Shown here: piece after piece, positions 1 to 12,764 of the stretch | Numbering within the stretch: the first letter of the stretch is position 1 | Layout: each line of letters begins with the position of its first letter | Source: Litoditis marina | Lineage: Eukaryota; Nematoda; Chromadorea; Rhabditida; Rhabditidae | Length of the DNA stretch: 64,000 nucleotides | NCBI GenBank assembly: GCA_964036275.1 | Contig: OZ038438.1 | Location: 13,100,720 to 13,164,719, forward strand | Reading direction: 5' to 3' | Notes under the pieces: generated by a model | Told to the model about the DNA's origin: nothing | Database searches by the model: none | What the model saw: the letters and a program-made list of their open reading frames with translations, nothing else | Program-made: the position numbers and the translations under genes

Positions 1-203
1 CCCCCGCACAGCTGACCGGAAATCCAATTTCTTGGGGAAAAACACTTCTCATGCCATGGTCTTGTCTTATGACTGATTCTGAGCTCAAAACGATCATGAG
101 ACTTTCGACTCCATAAAGTTCATACAATAATTTCGAACAGAAATTTAGAACGACTCAGTTTTTTTTAACATGGATTATATTTCCGTATGTTTGCTCAAAA
201 TAC

Positions 204-1695
204 CTTGATATCTAAGTGAAGAATATTTTGCTGATGAATGTATTCGATGGCTTCACATAGCTGGCAGATGATCATGACTACTGCCTGTTCCGTCAGCACA
301 TAATTCTCATCGGCAACTCGGTCGAACAGCTCGCCACCTCGTACACTACAACCGAACATTTGTTGGTTTCACTCATAGGTCAATACACCCGACTGTTGTG
401 AACACAATAGGTATTATTAACCCATATTCCATATAACGTACTTATTCAATTGCTTTTATTAAAATTGTTTAAAAGAAGTATGATATTATAGTAGCCCTGT
501 GAACTTGTGGTTGTTTGTAACAGCTCGCAGAAAACTGTCCAAGTACCTTGAATCTCGTATAGTATCTGGCTGATGTGAGGAACGTACAATTTTCAATCCA
601 CAACAGTATAAGAAATTCCACATTTGTATTCGGAATGCATTGTCATATTTTGGTGTTCAGTCATCGCGTTGTGAACAGATTCATAGCTTGCCCGAAAGAA
701 ATTATTCTCCAGTCAGCACCAGCGCTGCCTCGAAGCGTTGTTCATGGAAAGTTTAGTGCTGAGAGGCACACGAAACAACAAGAATGAAGTTTTGTCATGT
801 TGAGCCATTGAATGGATCGCAATTCACAAAGCTCATGTAAAAGAAAACGATGGACCATGTGTTATTCGCGGCAAGTTGGACGAACCTATTAGAATAAACA
901 ACTTACATCTCCATTATGAGAACCACATCACTGTTTGTCGTATAGAAGGCGTCGTAAATCTGAGCGATTCGTGGATGCCGTAACTGGGTCAGAATTTTGA
1001 CTTCTCGTTCAACTTCTTGCCGGTCAGCTTCCTAGACAACAGCAAATACAGGACAAAGACCATGAAGGATGAGAGAGTATCTTTAGTTGACCTTTTCGTT
1101 CGCTTTGGCAAATTTTTCTTATCCTCTGTGAAAGGAACATTGTTAAGCAGTCTACTTTATCGCTTGTACGCCAGTCGATCGACCCTACCCTATCAAAACA
1201 GTAATTCGCGAAGTACATAATAGTTTCCAAAATGTACAACTTTTGCCAATTTCGAAAAGTGTTTTCCCACCTTTCGCAACTTGATAAATTTGGCAGCGAA
1301 CTCTCGTCCCGTGGTCCGCTCTTTCACTTGGAAGACTTTTCCAAACTTTCCACTGAAAATTTCAACTGACTTATTCATTATTAACAACGTAGAACAAGAA
1401 ACACATTAACATCAGCAACCAGATACCACAATTTAACAAACAACTCACTCTCCAATGTGTTTTGAAATCTCATAACAGTGCTCAAACTTCACATCGGAGC
1501 GAATGTTCTCTATTTTCTTTATATCAAATGGAGGTGGCTCATCTTGCTCTGAAAATATAGAAATAGGTCTTATACCAACTATCCTAAAATCTCATAACGG
1601 GCAAGATTCTAGAACGTTTCCGACTTACCTAGTGGATAGTGTTCGTCTACTTTGATTTTTCCCTGACTTGTAGATGGCTCTGATCCCATGGGGAC
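204..1695 (-). CDS. MLCK/titin-like Ser/Thr protein kinase, N-terminal part (runs off left edge)
   Basis: Exons in transcript order: 1695-1629, 1548-1449, 1352-1271, 1031-907, 345-204; all joins keep frame and have GT-AG borders. The first ATG is at 1689; numbering from it, the visible part is 170 residues. The glycine loop GDGKFGKVF starts near residue 53, the ATP lysine is K75 (FAAKFIK), the helix-C stretch is EADRQEVEREV (82-92), RGGELFDRV follows, and the catalytic-loop start HLDIK (D168) ends the last visible exon. HLDxK and the GGELF hinge are typical of the myosin light chain kinase/titin/obscurin group. Such kinases phosphorylate myosin light chain or act as muscle mechanosensors; which applies here cannot be read. 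The start is uncertain: a strong acceptor (ctctgcag) precedes the ATG by six bases, so an upstream exon or a trans-spliced leader is possible. The DFG motif and C-lobe lie outside the window or left of the last intron. Confidence 0.88.
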
Positions 1696-4600
1696 CTGCA
1701 GAGAAAAACGCCGGCGGTTCATATTTGGTATGGACGATGAAATGAATGTAAGACCAACTAACAATGCAATGTTCAGCTGCGGTGGCATTCAAGTTCAGTG
1801 AGAAAGCGAAGAAGAAGAGAGATTCATAGCCATGACGTGATCGAACACAAGAACTGTTGATGTACGAAAGCGGGAACTTGTTGATTAAATTGTGTTGTTA
1901 CAGTGCTAAATTGTGCACTTAAATTGTTATCTAATTCTGAACGTCTAGTGTTAAATGTCACTCATAAGAAGTGTTCTTATTAAGTGATTCGCCAATTTTT
2001 ATTGCTCTTTTCTCGAACTAAATGATTCTCGAAAATTCGATAGAAAATTATGTCCCGAGTAAACTTTTTGGTAAACTGCCGCGAAATGTGACAGGTACAA
2101 ACCAACATGTTTTTCTTGTAAGAGTCTTAGTTGGTGGAGAAATCTGCAATTACAGACTTAGGAACGGATGGAGGGTGGCTTACGATCTCTCAACCACAAA
2201 AAAAACGGGAAAAAAATGAGGGGTCTTGATCAAGATAGTTGAGAAAAATGCATGTACAAATAAGAAAATACTGACATTCTCGAAGATGCTTGAGGACATT
2301 ATTGCAAGCAATAGTAAGTGGTTTTTCAAATGGAACGAAGGTAAGTTGGCACTTCAAGTATGGAGGAAATGTGTCTGCACGAGAGAGAGAGGTCAACATT
2401 TCGAAAAAGAACAGATTACCTTGATTGGGATAGTTTTTATGTAAATTAACTAATTAGTTGCGGAATTACAAATGCCACCGATCGCAATCTTTGGGCTGAC
2501 GGTATTATTGTTGGCTCATCATATTATGCTAATTGCATAATTAAACTATTATTGACGTATGAGAATATGCTTTGAGAAGTATCTCCAAATTGTGTCAAAA
2601 ATCAGAACGACGTTGACTCTTAGAGAGTTGAGCCATCAGCTCACCCCTCTAGAATAAAACCGAAAAAAAAGCTCCTCAAAATCATCGCGACACATTTTTC
2701 AACTTTCAAAATGACTGTGACATGAATAGTTTAACTAAGCTGAGCATGCATGACTTGTGCGTGGGTGAGAATGTATGGCATAAGTCGTAGTCGCACGAAT
2801 TACAGACTCATACGGTGCAACACGGAAAGACAAACAAGGGGGCCAGTTTCACGTGGACTCGCGCATGCCGCGCTGCTTTCGAATCGCGGCCCGAAAGCGT
2901 GAAGTTAGCTTTGAATAGTGTGTATGTGTGCACACAGATGCGTGTGTGTTTTGACGGGTTGATGAATGGGAAACTCGAACAAAAGCATCCAACGTACTTC
3001 CTAGGCGCTACTTGGGAGGCCATCTTGAAGAAACCTGTCGATAAGAGCGCAAGTTTAACAAGTCGGCAACTTAGATTATGAGCATAGAAAGTGATCAAAT
3101 CTTCGTTGTATTTTGATGTCGATACACGCCATGGTTCGAAGAATTTTGAAGAAAAGCAACAATATTAAACTACAATTACAGCGAATTAGAAAAACATGTT
3201 CCTTACATGATCGCTTTGGAAGGAGCGAGTCCTATATGCGCTAACATTGACTGAAATAGCTTAGGGTATTAGGAGCTATTACGAGAAACAAAATAGAGGG
3301 GGAAAAGGAAACATCGATACGATCTGTTTCTTAATGGATTACACAATTTCTGTACTATGACTTCACCTAATACTCAACATTAGCAACAGGTATCGCAGTG
3401 AAATATAGTTGCATATTGTATCATGTTTCGAATGAGTGGGCATGGCCGCATCATTGCGGTGTTATATTTATTTCTTGTCACGCAGTGTCGATGATTAATA
3501 CAATACATATGTCGAGATTAAAACTGATACATGCTGTGAGAAGAAAAGCGCAGCCAAAGAAAAAATCATTAATAAATTGTTTCGAGAAATAAGATTTGAT
3601 TTCTGGTTGATGAATACCACTGTACTGCAAATTGTAACACCTAAAAAATTTTGTCGTAATCACACACGTTACTGTAAAATGCAAAGCTTACATGAACAAA
3701 ATGTACGCTTAAACGTGACTGTCGTAGTTGTATAGATGCCCTGATTGAAAAAAAATGTTGAGAGTTATTTGACCTCATCGCCAGAGTATAGAGTCTATTC
3801 CATACATTTGCTATGGTCGCGAAACTTCCAGACAGTGTGTTATAAGTGACAGTCCTCAGCAAGTTACCATAGGCATTTGCATTCAGCAAAATAGACTAGC
3901 CAGAATAATCAACGAAAAACCTCTATGTTGATTAAACAAACCATTTGAATACATGAAAACGTATTGCGAATGGTTACGTATGGGTGAAACGAGTATACAG
4001 TACCGTTTTTCAAAACACAATATGATTGTGGCAGATTCAAGTGAATTTGGAATATCGCATGGAGTGGATAGCTTCATGACGTCAAAAAACCGTATTTACA
4101 AGAGAAGACCGGCGGAGGAGAGAATGCATATTGTTTCTTCTGTTTTTTTCGCATTCGATTTCCATTGAACACAATCTTCTGGCTGATTGATCCGAACATT
4201 TGAAATGTTTGGTCTTATACGGTTAGTGTATATCTATTTAATAGTTTTTGTTTTGGAGTTTGTTAGTTTTTTTTAATTTCTCCGTAGTTATCAGTCGTAC
4301 AACCAGGAATTCAAATTTGAAGCGTTCACTTATTCAGTAGTGCAGTTTCTGAAAAGCAGCAAAAACTAGTATAGGGTTGTTCAAATTAGGTTCGCAGCTG
4401 TACGATGAATTATTCACAATTTCAACACATGTATCAATATTATAATTTAGGTTCGAAAAATAATAAGTTACATCATTCTAACAAATCTACACAGTTGCTA
4501 TCATTATCAAACTCTCAGCAAACTAGAGCTGAAAGATTAGGCGAAATGTAAATGCGAATACAGAGAGAACAAATTAGAACACAATACAGACCAGAAGCAA

Positions 4601-6350
4601 ACCGAGCCCTAAACTTCCGGTGAGTTTAATTCGAATAATCCGGTGAGTTTAATTCGAATAATAAATTAGAAGTTTATCAATATCGCAGACGAAAAGTGTC
4701 GGGGTAAAGCAGGGCTATTTACACTGCGGCAGGGTCTACCCCCACGCTGAGGGAACACACGTGCTCTTTCTGATAATAAAACAACAAAAACCACAGTTTC
4801 ATGAACAATAATCGTCAACAGAGTGTTAAAATTGGCTACGTGATTTACTCTGACCATATTTAACCAAATACAAGAAATTTGAACCACTTGGGGAATTCAC
4901 AGATGTAATATTGCATGTTGCATGTGAAACTAGCAGGTTCGGCAATGAAATAATGGAAGATAGAAGACTGTTGCGAGGGCCGACTTGCCAAACTACAAAC
5001 GACAGAGTGGAAGACTCAAAGGTCGCGTCCCGCTAACTCAAAACACCATCACAGGGACAATTCAAAATGGAACCAAACTAATTGTCAGTCAACTAGACTA
5101 CCACTTTCAAAAGAGCCAAACTAAAGACGGATTTGGAGAACACTGATGTGGTCGCAAGTGGTGAAATCAGTTTCTACTCTTCTATTCCAGTATGGAACAA
5201 CGCGTCCATATTTCGTCTAATAACTGCCTTTCAAGTATTTGAAAAAGTATGTTTGTTTTCTCAATAACTCATTATGTTGAATTGATGAAACATTTGTCAT
5301 TAATCCTGTGAGAACAGACAGCTCTTACCTTTATATGATTAGCTCTCTCTAAAGCATTTGGCCTCTTTATACACTACGATGTTGGTTGCCATATCCCGCT
5401 GTGTTTGTAGTTTGATCCCGTTCTTTTTCGGTCGAAACTCGTCCATTATGGCATGTATCGAGATTTAACTACGGGTTATATTGGGTCACTTCTATAACTC
5501 GTTTTTATATAGCTTGAACAAGATGTATTGAATAGTCAACCCAACGCGCTCATACACACATACAGTACACAGATGTTTGAGGCTTCGAGTCCACCGAGCC
5601 ATTTCCAGATTTTCCAATTTATTACAGTTTTGAGATTATCGTACTTGGTTCTCCGCCTCTATTATTACCAGAGGTCGAGGATGCGTTCAGAAAACAATCA
5701 TAGGGGAGTTCGATTGTATACTGCAAGGCGTTACGGATGGTGAAACTTAGTATACTGTTACGCGCCTTATGGCAGCTACATGGCTATTTTTTCCACTTTT
5801 TCAGTAAGCAAAGAGAGTTACCAAACATGAAATCCTACAATGATCAAACGTAGCACTTCGATTAATGTTTCTTTTCAAATGTATTTCGAATACTTTGAAA
5901 AGAAAAATAATTGGATGTCGTGGACTGAACTTATTCCTGATAAAACACATCACGAGTATATTGATCAAATTAAAACATAATAAAATAACAATCACTTTAT
6001 GGGCAGAAGTACAGATTCATACGGTAATTGGTTCAGTTGTATGATAAAAATGGAACAAATCTCCGGAAAACAAAATTGTTCTATATGCCCGTTTAAAAAA
6101 ATTACAATTTAGTTAACTTATCACAGTATATATCACACATCGACGTGAATATAACGCCAAACAGGCGGTATTGCACAAGACCGGTAAAACTGCACAGTGA
6201 CTACATGGGTATAACAACTAAATACAAAAATACAGATCAACAAAAAATTGGAATAAGTGAAATGAATGAAACAGACCTGTTGAACAAAAATGAATGCTAA
6301 TAATAATGTACAACAACTATTCAGCTAACTAAACTACAACAATTAACTGA
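1696..6350. other. Intergenic spacer, no supported gene
   Basis: This 4.6-kb stretch lies between the kinase (5' side) and the 3' end of the APIP gene. I found no exon chain on either strand. The part at about 2815-3090 is locally GC-richer with open frames on both strands, but it matches no family I know and may be promoter-proximal sequence of the kinase. The remainder is AT-rich with scattered stops. Confidence 0.5.
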
Positions 6351-9331
6351 TTACTGATCGAAACTGATTTGGTAATCTGATTCGGTCTTGGTAACACTGC
6401 GGGTTTCTTGAACAAGTGGCAACTTATGCCCAATCATGTTGATTGCCAGATCGAGGAGGTAATCGATACATTCCGTCCTGAAAAGAGTTACGATATCGTC
6501 TAAAAGCTAGCCACGTGACGTATCTCATGTGAGAGATTCATATAAAAGTAATTTTACTAAACACAAACGGCAAAGGGGACAACAACTACTAATGAACTGA
6601 TGAATGAAACAGTTTGGTAAACTTACTAACTTACATTATCTTAGCTTGCTCCCAAGTTGGACCCCATACGAAAAGTCCATGATTCCTCACAAGCACCGCA
6701 CACGATCTTGGATTTGTCTTAAGACAATCAGCTAAGGCTGGCTGAAAAACAAACTGATAAACACTTTGTTTCAGATCTTATATTGATAGTCAGAACCAAT
6801 GCGGGAAACCGGTTACGTGTTACGTCTGATGCAAAACTATGGAATCTCACGTATTCCTATTGCATTCAACAAACGGGTTCCTTTTAGAAATACAGCCGAA
6901 AGTCATATGGAAATAACTTTATCAAACGAAAAAGATAGTTTGATATGATTGAACGCATTATGAATGAATTTCATTTTACTACTTGCTTACTTCCAATTCT
7001 AAAGAAAATGAGTATACTGGTCACTTAACAATGGTCTATTTTAGGGCACTTAACAATGCTCTATTTTACGACGTTTAGGAAAACGTATGCGAAAACGATG
7101 TGGAAAGTATACTTATACTTTAAAGGCTTACCAGGAGTAGGTGCTCACTTGACTTATTCTCAATTATCGGTATCGACAATGTATCTTCAAACCCAAGATT
7201 TTTACCGGTGAACGGATCCCAGACCCCTGAAACAGAAAATTAACTTAACACATATATCAACCAACAACCATTTTCCACTATCCACTATCTTGAATAGACA
7301 TATTCCCCTTCAATTATCTATATATTTTATAAGTTTACTTTTCTTCTTCTACCATATCATTGTACTCATGTTCATGTATGTCTTGGCATTTGATCTGTGT
7401 TTTTCAAATCCAAATAGTAGTGACAGATCAACCAAAAATGTGATTATATTCGTCGTCGAGAAAACCATACGGGAAAACATGATAGACATTAAACTACTTA
7501 TTAATGATAAGGGACCGACCTTTTATGTACTCTTGGTGGGATATCTCAAAATAGTTTCCATCCGTGAGCTGGGTAACTAGGTTCGCCGCCTTGGAGTGTG
7601 TGTGAACAACACAAGTGGATCCTAAAATAGATAAAACCTATTGGAAACAACATTTATGTTCAAGGTATTAACGCAAACCAGCAATTAGGAATGTTCTACG
7701 AAATAGACGACAGAATACTATACAATACCAGAATGTTAATAAAAAGGTAGCATGTTGTTCGCTTGGAACCATACACCGCCAAGGTCCCTCATTAAGGGGG
7801 GAGTCGCCAGCAAATCCTTGTAAAAAGTAGGGGTCGCGAGCTGTTAACTAACGAATTTCATACAAAATCAGCCATAATCTTACGGAAAATACTTGAAAGT
7901 CCCCGGTTTGGGGGGTCGCTACACGAGAAAACACGGTGGGGTCGCGAGAATTTTGAAGGAATAAGAGGCCCTTGGGGGTGTACGCTTGGAACACGTCTAA
8001 CTTCCTAATTTTACAGCAGTTTGAACTCATTATAATGAAGAAAGCAGTTTACTGAATGTGCATGGAGCATGGTAGTTTATAATTAGTACTAACGACTACA
8101 TACGGCCACCAGTGACCAGGAGTATGGCCAAAAGCAAAGCAAACGAAAATCATGGTGAAAGTAAAATGCTAACCCGGAATATCGCCTTCAGAATAGGGGA
8201 GGCACAAGGGAAATCACCCTCCAAATGCTCAAGTGTCCCCATTTTCAGACTCTATGCTCTTCAAATTGTTTACGAAAATAACAATTCAGAACGGATAGAA
8301 AAATCCCGATTTTCAGATGGCCTAGACATTTCGTTCAAAATGATCACTTATTTCCTTGCAAATCTCAAGAAAACAGAAATCCCACGAATGGACAACAAGA
8401 ATCATGTGATATTGGCGTGGAACGCTTCAAAGATTTGAACATAACATATAAATAACTAACCTGTTTGATTCATTACAAGAGAGAAAAGTACGGCACACGA
8501 AGAGACTGAGATTTTAGGATTGACAGCATGTTGGACTTGGCTTTTGTCTTCGACATTATATACAAACAGGTCTTCCCTTAAAATATTCACAACTGTTTAA
8601 ATGCACTGCAAAACCTTGCCCATAAAGACTATCACATAGTGAAGGTTTTGCAAATTCTTCCACTAGTAGTCGTCAATCGTATAAAATAATTCTTATTTCT
8701 ACGATCCAGTATAAATTCAACCAACACATCTTGAGAAGTCGGCTATAGATTATGAACGATATGGTAATAATCACTGACAATTTTGAAAAATTACAGCATG
8801 GCCACCAAAATAAGACAAATCGTGGTCAGTCAGTTAACGAAATAACACGAAACTCACTCGGTTAATCTCTCCTTTTGCAGAGAAGACGGAGATATGATCA
8901 GCTCTCCGGATGAGAGACAGCCCATGGCACCACCGGTCCCTTTCATCCAGGACAGATCGTAAAACTGCTTCATCAGACTGATAAATAGTGAACGAGTCAT
9001 GGGCTGAAAGGCATTCATTTTACTTACTAGTAGAGGAAACGTGAACACTGAACATCTCAGAAAAATTGCAATAACAGACTAAGGAGCTAGGCTGCCTAAA
9101 GTTGACCTGACTTTGACTGTTTTTGAAAAAATCTGAAAAAAAATCTATTTATTTTCGGAAGCGGTCTCACCGTGCATCGCATTGCAAAATGTGTGCCCCA
9201 CACATTCATTGTGAATGGAACTCAGTGGGAGCATTAGAAAGATGTCTTTTGTGTACACAACTCACTTCTGAAGATGGCTGAATAGACCTCGACAACTCCC
9301 GAAAATTCGCGTCCTGTACAAAATCGACCAT
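6351..9331 (-). CDS. APIP: Methylthioribulose-1-phosphate dehydratase (APIP/MtnB), complete
   Basis: Seven exons: 9331-9266, 9003-8858, 8576-8461, 7621-7520, 7226-7132, 6741-6635, 6477-6351; 759 coding bases, 252 residues, close to the usual size. It dehydrates 5-methylthioribulose-1-phosphate in the cytosolic methionine salvage pathway, a zinc enzyme of the class II aldolase fold. Visible signatures are MKGTGGAMG (near 40), SPSSLQKER, the zinc-ligand motif VVHTHS with H116 and H118, the catalytic region SHQEYIKG with E140, and the third zinc histidine in VRNHG (H196), followed by [11 protein letters not shown]. The spacing of the His and Glu residues agrees with known APIP proteins. The C-terminus [11 protein letters not shown] aligns with the family end and is followed by a short unique tail. 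The donor of exon 4 (GTCGGT) is weak but the phase requires it. It is divergent from the secreted-protein gene at 10.87 kb. Confidence 0.95.
7770..8010. repeat. GC-rich intronic segment with repeated GGGTCGC motifs, possible MITE remnant
   Basis: In the intron between APIP exons 3 and 4, the motif GGGTCGC or GGAGTCGC occurs four times in about 170 bases, some in the form GGGGTCGCGAG. The segment is much richer in G than its surroundings. Motifs of this type are common near the ends of hAT-like elements, but I could not define ends or a target duplication. Confidence 0.35.
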
Positions 9332-10834
9332 GTTGAACTGATCGAAACACCCAGCACTGTAAGAAAATACCTTAATAATAACGTTGTAGCTAAAAAAAAC
9401 TTTACGCGAATGCCAACGAAACTACTAAACCCTACTACACAAGCAAAATGAAATATAGATAATGAAAAACGGGTTCAAACACTAATGAACCAGTACCAGA
9501 ATTCAAAGAAAACTAAAAACCAAATATAAAAGACAAATTAAATACAGGCGGCCGGTTTTGGCAAGTTCGTTACTTACTACTAACGATAATTTTGAACCGA
9601 ATGATTTAGTATAGGGGAATTGTATCATCCGATTTATTTATTTATTCATACAGTGAAAAATCTAGAATACAAAATGAAAATAGAAAATTCGTACATTTTA
9701 AAACAAATAAGGTCGAAAATATAACAATTAATTAATTTAAGAAGCGGATGGCAAATATTGATTATTTGTGATAACGTTCATTTGAACGCGAACTACTGTA
9801 GTATTAGGGCAGGGTTTACCTGATCAGTTGTACAGGTGCATTTAATTGAATAAATAGCAATTAATGTGTTTAGAATCGATTTGCGCTTGTTTTATTGGAT
9901 TCAATGTGCTTTCTGCTACATCAAAGAAGCATCACCTTTACAGGAGATGTACTTAGTGGATATGAACCAGAAGACCATTCATCTTCATGATCTCAATATT
10001 TAATAGAAGTACTTCTTACTTAACGTTCAGTTCTCAGAGTTCATCTGCTCTTCTGCTCTCGCAACCTCCAACTCACAGTGGTTTGCGCCAGGCAACATAC
10101 ACTCTGGAAAGTGAGAGATGTAGGCGGAAGCGTATAAATTGGCTATAAAAAGTAAGTGTCGCAACGTCGGAATTTGGATGCGAAAAGGAGATTATTGTAT
10201 GTACCGACTTTGAAGATAAATAATTGCTGTTTTGAATCGAAATGTTGTACGCTGTGATGTGAATTTGAAAAAAATCACCTTTTAAACGCTCGAACCGGCG
10301 ACCAAAAGTTTGAAATTAACAGTGGTGTATACTGACCAAACAAAGGTACGTTTTTGTAGGCAGCAGAAGTGAGATTGTCATTAAAAGCTAATAAGGGCAT
10401 TCTGTATGAACGTTGTGTTTGTGTTCGTTTCCATGGTGGACTGTAGCGAAGGCGAAGTTTAGTTCATTCAAAGTGCATTAATAAAAAGGGATTGGAAAGG
10501 GAAACCAGTGTTTGCTCACAATATCTCTGAATTTATGCGTTTATTAGTTGCTCAACAAATTGTGGTAATCATAGATACCTTCTAACATTCAACCAAAGAA
10601 GTGAAGAAGTATGCATTTTAACGAATTGAAAACGGTCAGAATGATACATTTTGGTTTCCTATGAATAGTTGAAATGAATAGCAGACTTTGTTCTGAAACA
10701 AGTGCTAAGGCGTTCCAGGATGTGTTCATTTTACCGCTAATATCATCTGTTTTTTGACAACCAATCCCGTCACCTCCGTGAACAGCGGCCTTTTTTGACC
10801 GGCCATGATCCAGTGCGCATACCTGTGTTGTACA
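9332..10834. other. Divergent intergenic region with a retroelement-tail-like A/T repeat
   Basis: This spacer separates two divergently transcribed genes (APIP and the secreted protein) and should hold both promoters. At about 9630-9645 there is a short (ATTT)n run, which read on the minus strand looks like the (AAAT)n tail of a CR1-type non-LTR element; no coding remnant was recognised beside it. No gene is visible. Confidence 0.4.
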
Positions 10835-10840
10835 TATAAA
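10835..10840 (+). promoter_or_regulatory. TATA box of the small secreted-protein gene
   Basis: A TATAAA lies 34 bases upstream of the ATG at 10874, so the 5' untranslated region would be only a few bases long if the usual spacing of about 30 bases holds. Position and exact match support it; it has no experimental backing. Confidence 0.5.
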
Positions 10841-10873
10841 ATCCGTTGCTGACCTTCACGTTCTTAGCTTGTC

Positions 10874-11831
10874 ATGTATTCCTCTGTTTTGCTACTATTC
10901 GTGGTCTCGATTCAGGCTTCTATTAACGATGCAGTTGTGGATTCTGGAACCCCTTCCAGCAAATCTCCCATCAACGAATTGATTGACCTAATTCGTGAAA
11001 GATTAGCTACCGTAATGGATGAAGACTTGTTGCAAAACCACAAAAGTGCAGAAATAGTTCACCTAGTTGGCTCGAAGTTTGGGCGACACTCTTCGCACTC
11101 TACCCAGCTCGAATCGGACTCCAAGCAGGCTCTTGACTCCGACTTTCCGACACCACCCTCTTTCACACAGCACAAACATTCACGAAAAAATAAATCTCGA
11201 ACGATACTGGCTGGAGTGAAGGCAGAAGACACACTTAAAGGTATTCTTATACATCTCGTTTCATATATTTAATATATAACAAACTGGTTGTGAATTTTCT
11301 CTCGTTCATTTCGTTTTTATACATCTGACTGTCTTTTTGTTGCAGGTTTCGATGCGGTGCCACACTCTGCCAGAAATTCTCTTGATGACGTTGAGTTCTC
11401 AGGTGGGTTTTGTTAGCGCAATCGAAAAAAATAGACATAGCCTCTGACTTTCACGCGACGTGTGTGTTAGTAGTTTTGCGAGAAAAGACTGAACTGACGC
11501 GTGTAACTGCGTGTTGTTGAAACAATGTTCTCACAATAGTTTATACTTGATCGTCAATATTTGTCAGTATGTTCGATGTTCTCTCAACAGTGCCTACTAG
11601 TTTAGCTCGATACCTCTAAAAAGTTCTGAACTAGGATCGGAGACAAAGGAATGAGGATAGAGAAATACATTTGTTTATCTCTCTATTTGAGGTGCTTCCG
11701 GAGGATACCATCGAGCCATCGGAGGGGGATACGTACCTCCACACAATTACAATCCGTACAACGTGAACTGGCACAGTTACAAGGACGATGGTTTGCAATT
11801 GAGTCACCGTGAAGATTCAAGACTCGGTTAA
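10874..11831 (+). CDS. Small secreted protein of unknown family
   Basis: Exons 10874-11240, 11346-11402 and 11692-11831 give 187 residues. Both introns interrupt codons after the first base and the join is uninterrupted. The first 18 or so residues (MYSSVLLLFVVSIQAS) form a signal peptide. The mature protein has no cysteine. It begins acidic and leucine-rich (INELIDLIRERLATVMDEDL), passes through a serine- and histidine-rich middle with a basic patch (HSRKNKSR), and ends in a glycine/tyrosine/histidine-rich tail (GGYHRAIGGGY, HNYNPYNVNW). There are no GKR-type amidation sites, so it does not look like a standard neuropeptide precursor, though the basic patch could be a processing site. A TATA box lies 34 bases upstream and AATAAA follows at 12340. 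I do not recognise the family; cuticle, egg-surface or secreted effector roles are all possible. Confidence 0.75.
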
Positions 11832-12764
11832 ATACGATTCGTGTCATTTCATCACATTTCAATAGTCCTGAACCGATCTGAACCGTTTTTCGTTGGTAGT
11901 GAACCTCAAGTTAAATAGTGAAACTGTTGCATGACAGGGTTTTTCACATTTTTCTCTGTTTGTAGTTTAACCCTGCTAAACTTTTGTCTGTCTTCGAAGA
12001 TGTTGCGATGTTTGCAGATCAAACTACAATTCAGTCAATCCCCCCCCCCCTGTACATAGGATTTAAACACAGCTCCGGACTCTATTGATGCCTTTTGTAG
12101 ACTTATTATTATGATCCCTGTGTGTGTTAGTCAAAACGCAGAACTCTCATAATGTGTATGATTCAAACTGTTGTTACCTTCTCTCTGTCTACCCCTTTCT
12201 AAAGTGAATGAGTATTCAGAACGTTCTCTGCTGTGAATGAGGTTTCATTCCACATCTTAGCTCAACACATTTCAAAGAGTGAACCCGGGTGCTATATTAC
12301 ATATTCACAATCATGCAATTCTGTTTATATACATTGTGCAATAAATGTTCCATATCTTCGAAAAGAGTGTAGATGGGTTGTCTTATTACCGTATTAGAGA
12401 ATAAATGAAACTAACAAAAACAACCAAACATTGAAGTTTGAGCTTCAAAATAAATGCCAACATTCGCTATGATGAAATGTATTTTATACAATCTTCATAT
12501 TCTGTTCACATGTCACAGAAGACCATTTTATGAAAAGAGAGAACAAGAATGAGAGAGAACGAGAGAGAGAGATAGAGAGAAAGAGAGAGAGAGAGAAAGA
12601 GAGATAAAACAAAGTTTGGTTTGTTCTTTCGACCTGTCAGTGGTCATTTCACACCTAGCTTCCTGTTACAGAACACCAAATATTTGACAAGGTGTCGGCC
12701 GCACATTTCCGTCAGTATCTCGTCGCGACAATAGAGATTAGACACTTGCAAGCATTCCTTGACG
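11832..12764. other. Intergenic spacer with 3' processing signal and GA microsatellite
   Basis: It holds the likely 3' untranslated region of the upstream gene, a run of 12 C at about 12040-12051, AATAAA at 12340-12345, and an imperfect (GA)n tract at about 12550-12606. No exon chain is visible. Confidence 0.55.
12550..12606. repeat. Imperfect (GA)n microsatellite
   Basis: Nearly pure purine GA repeat with single-base interruptions, about 160 bases upstream of the start of the cysteine-rich gene. It may influence promoter chromatin, but only the repeat itself is seen. Confidence 0.85.

Noticed and set aside
2808..3098. Overlapping 88- and 96-codon open frames on opposite strands
   Set aside because: No family resemblance, no signal or splice context; open frames on both strands are explained by local GC-rich composition.
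7290..7580. 96-codon plus-strand frame inside the APIP gene
   Set aside because: It overlaps APIP intron and the antisense of a proven exon; AT-rich and without homology.
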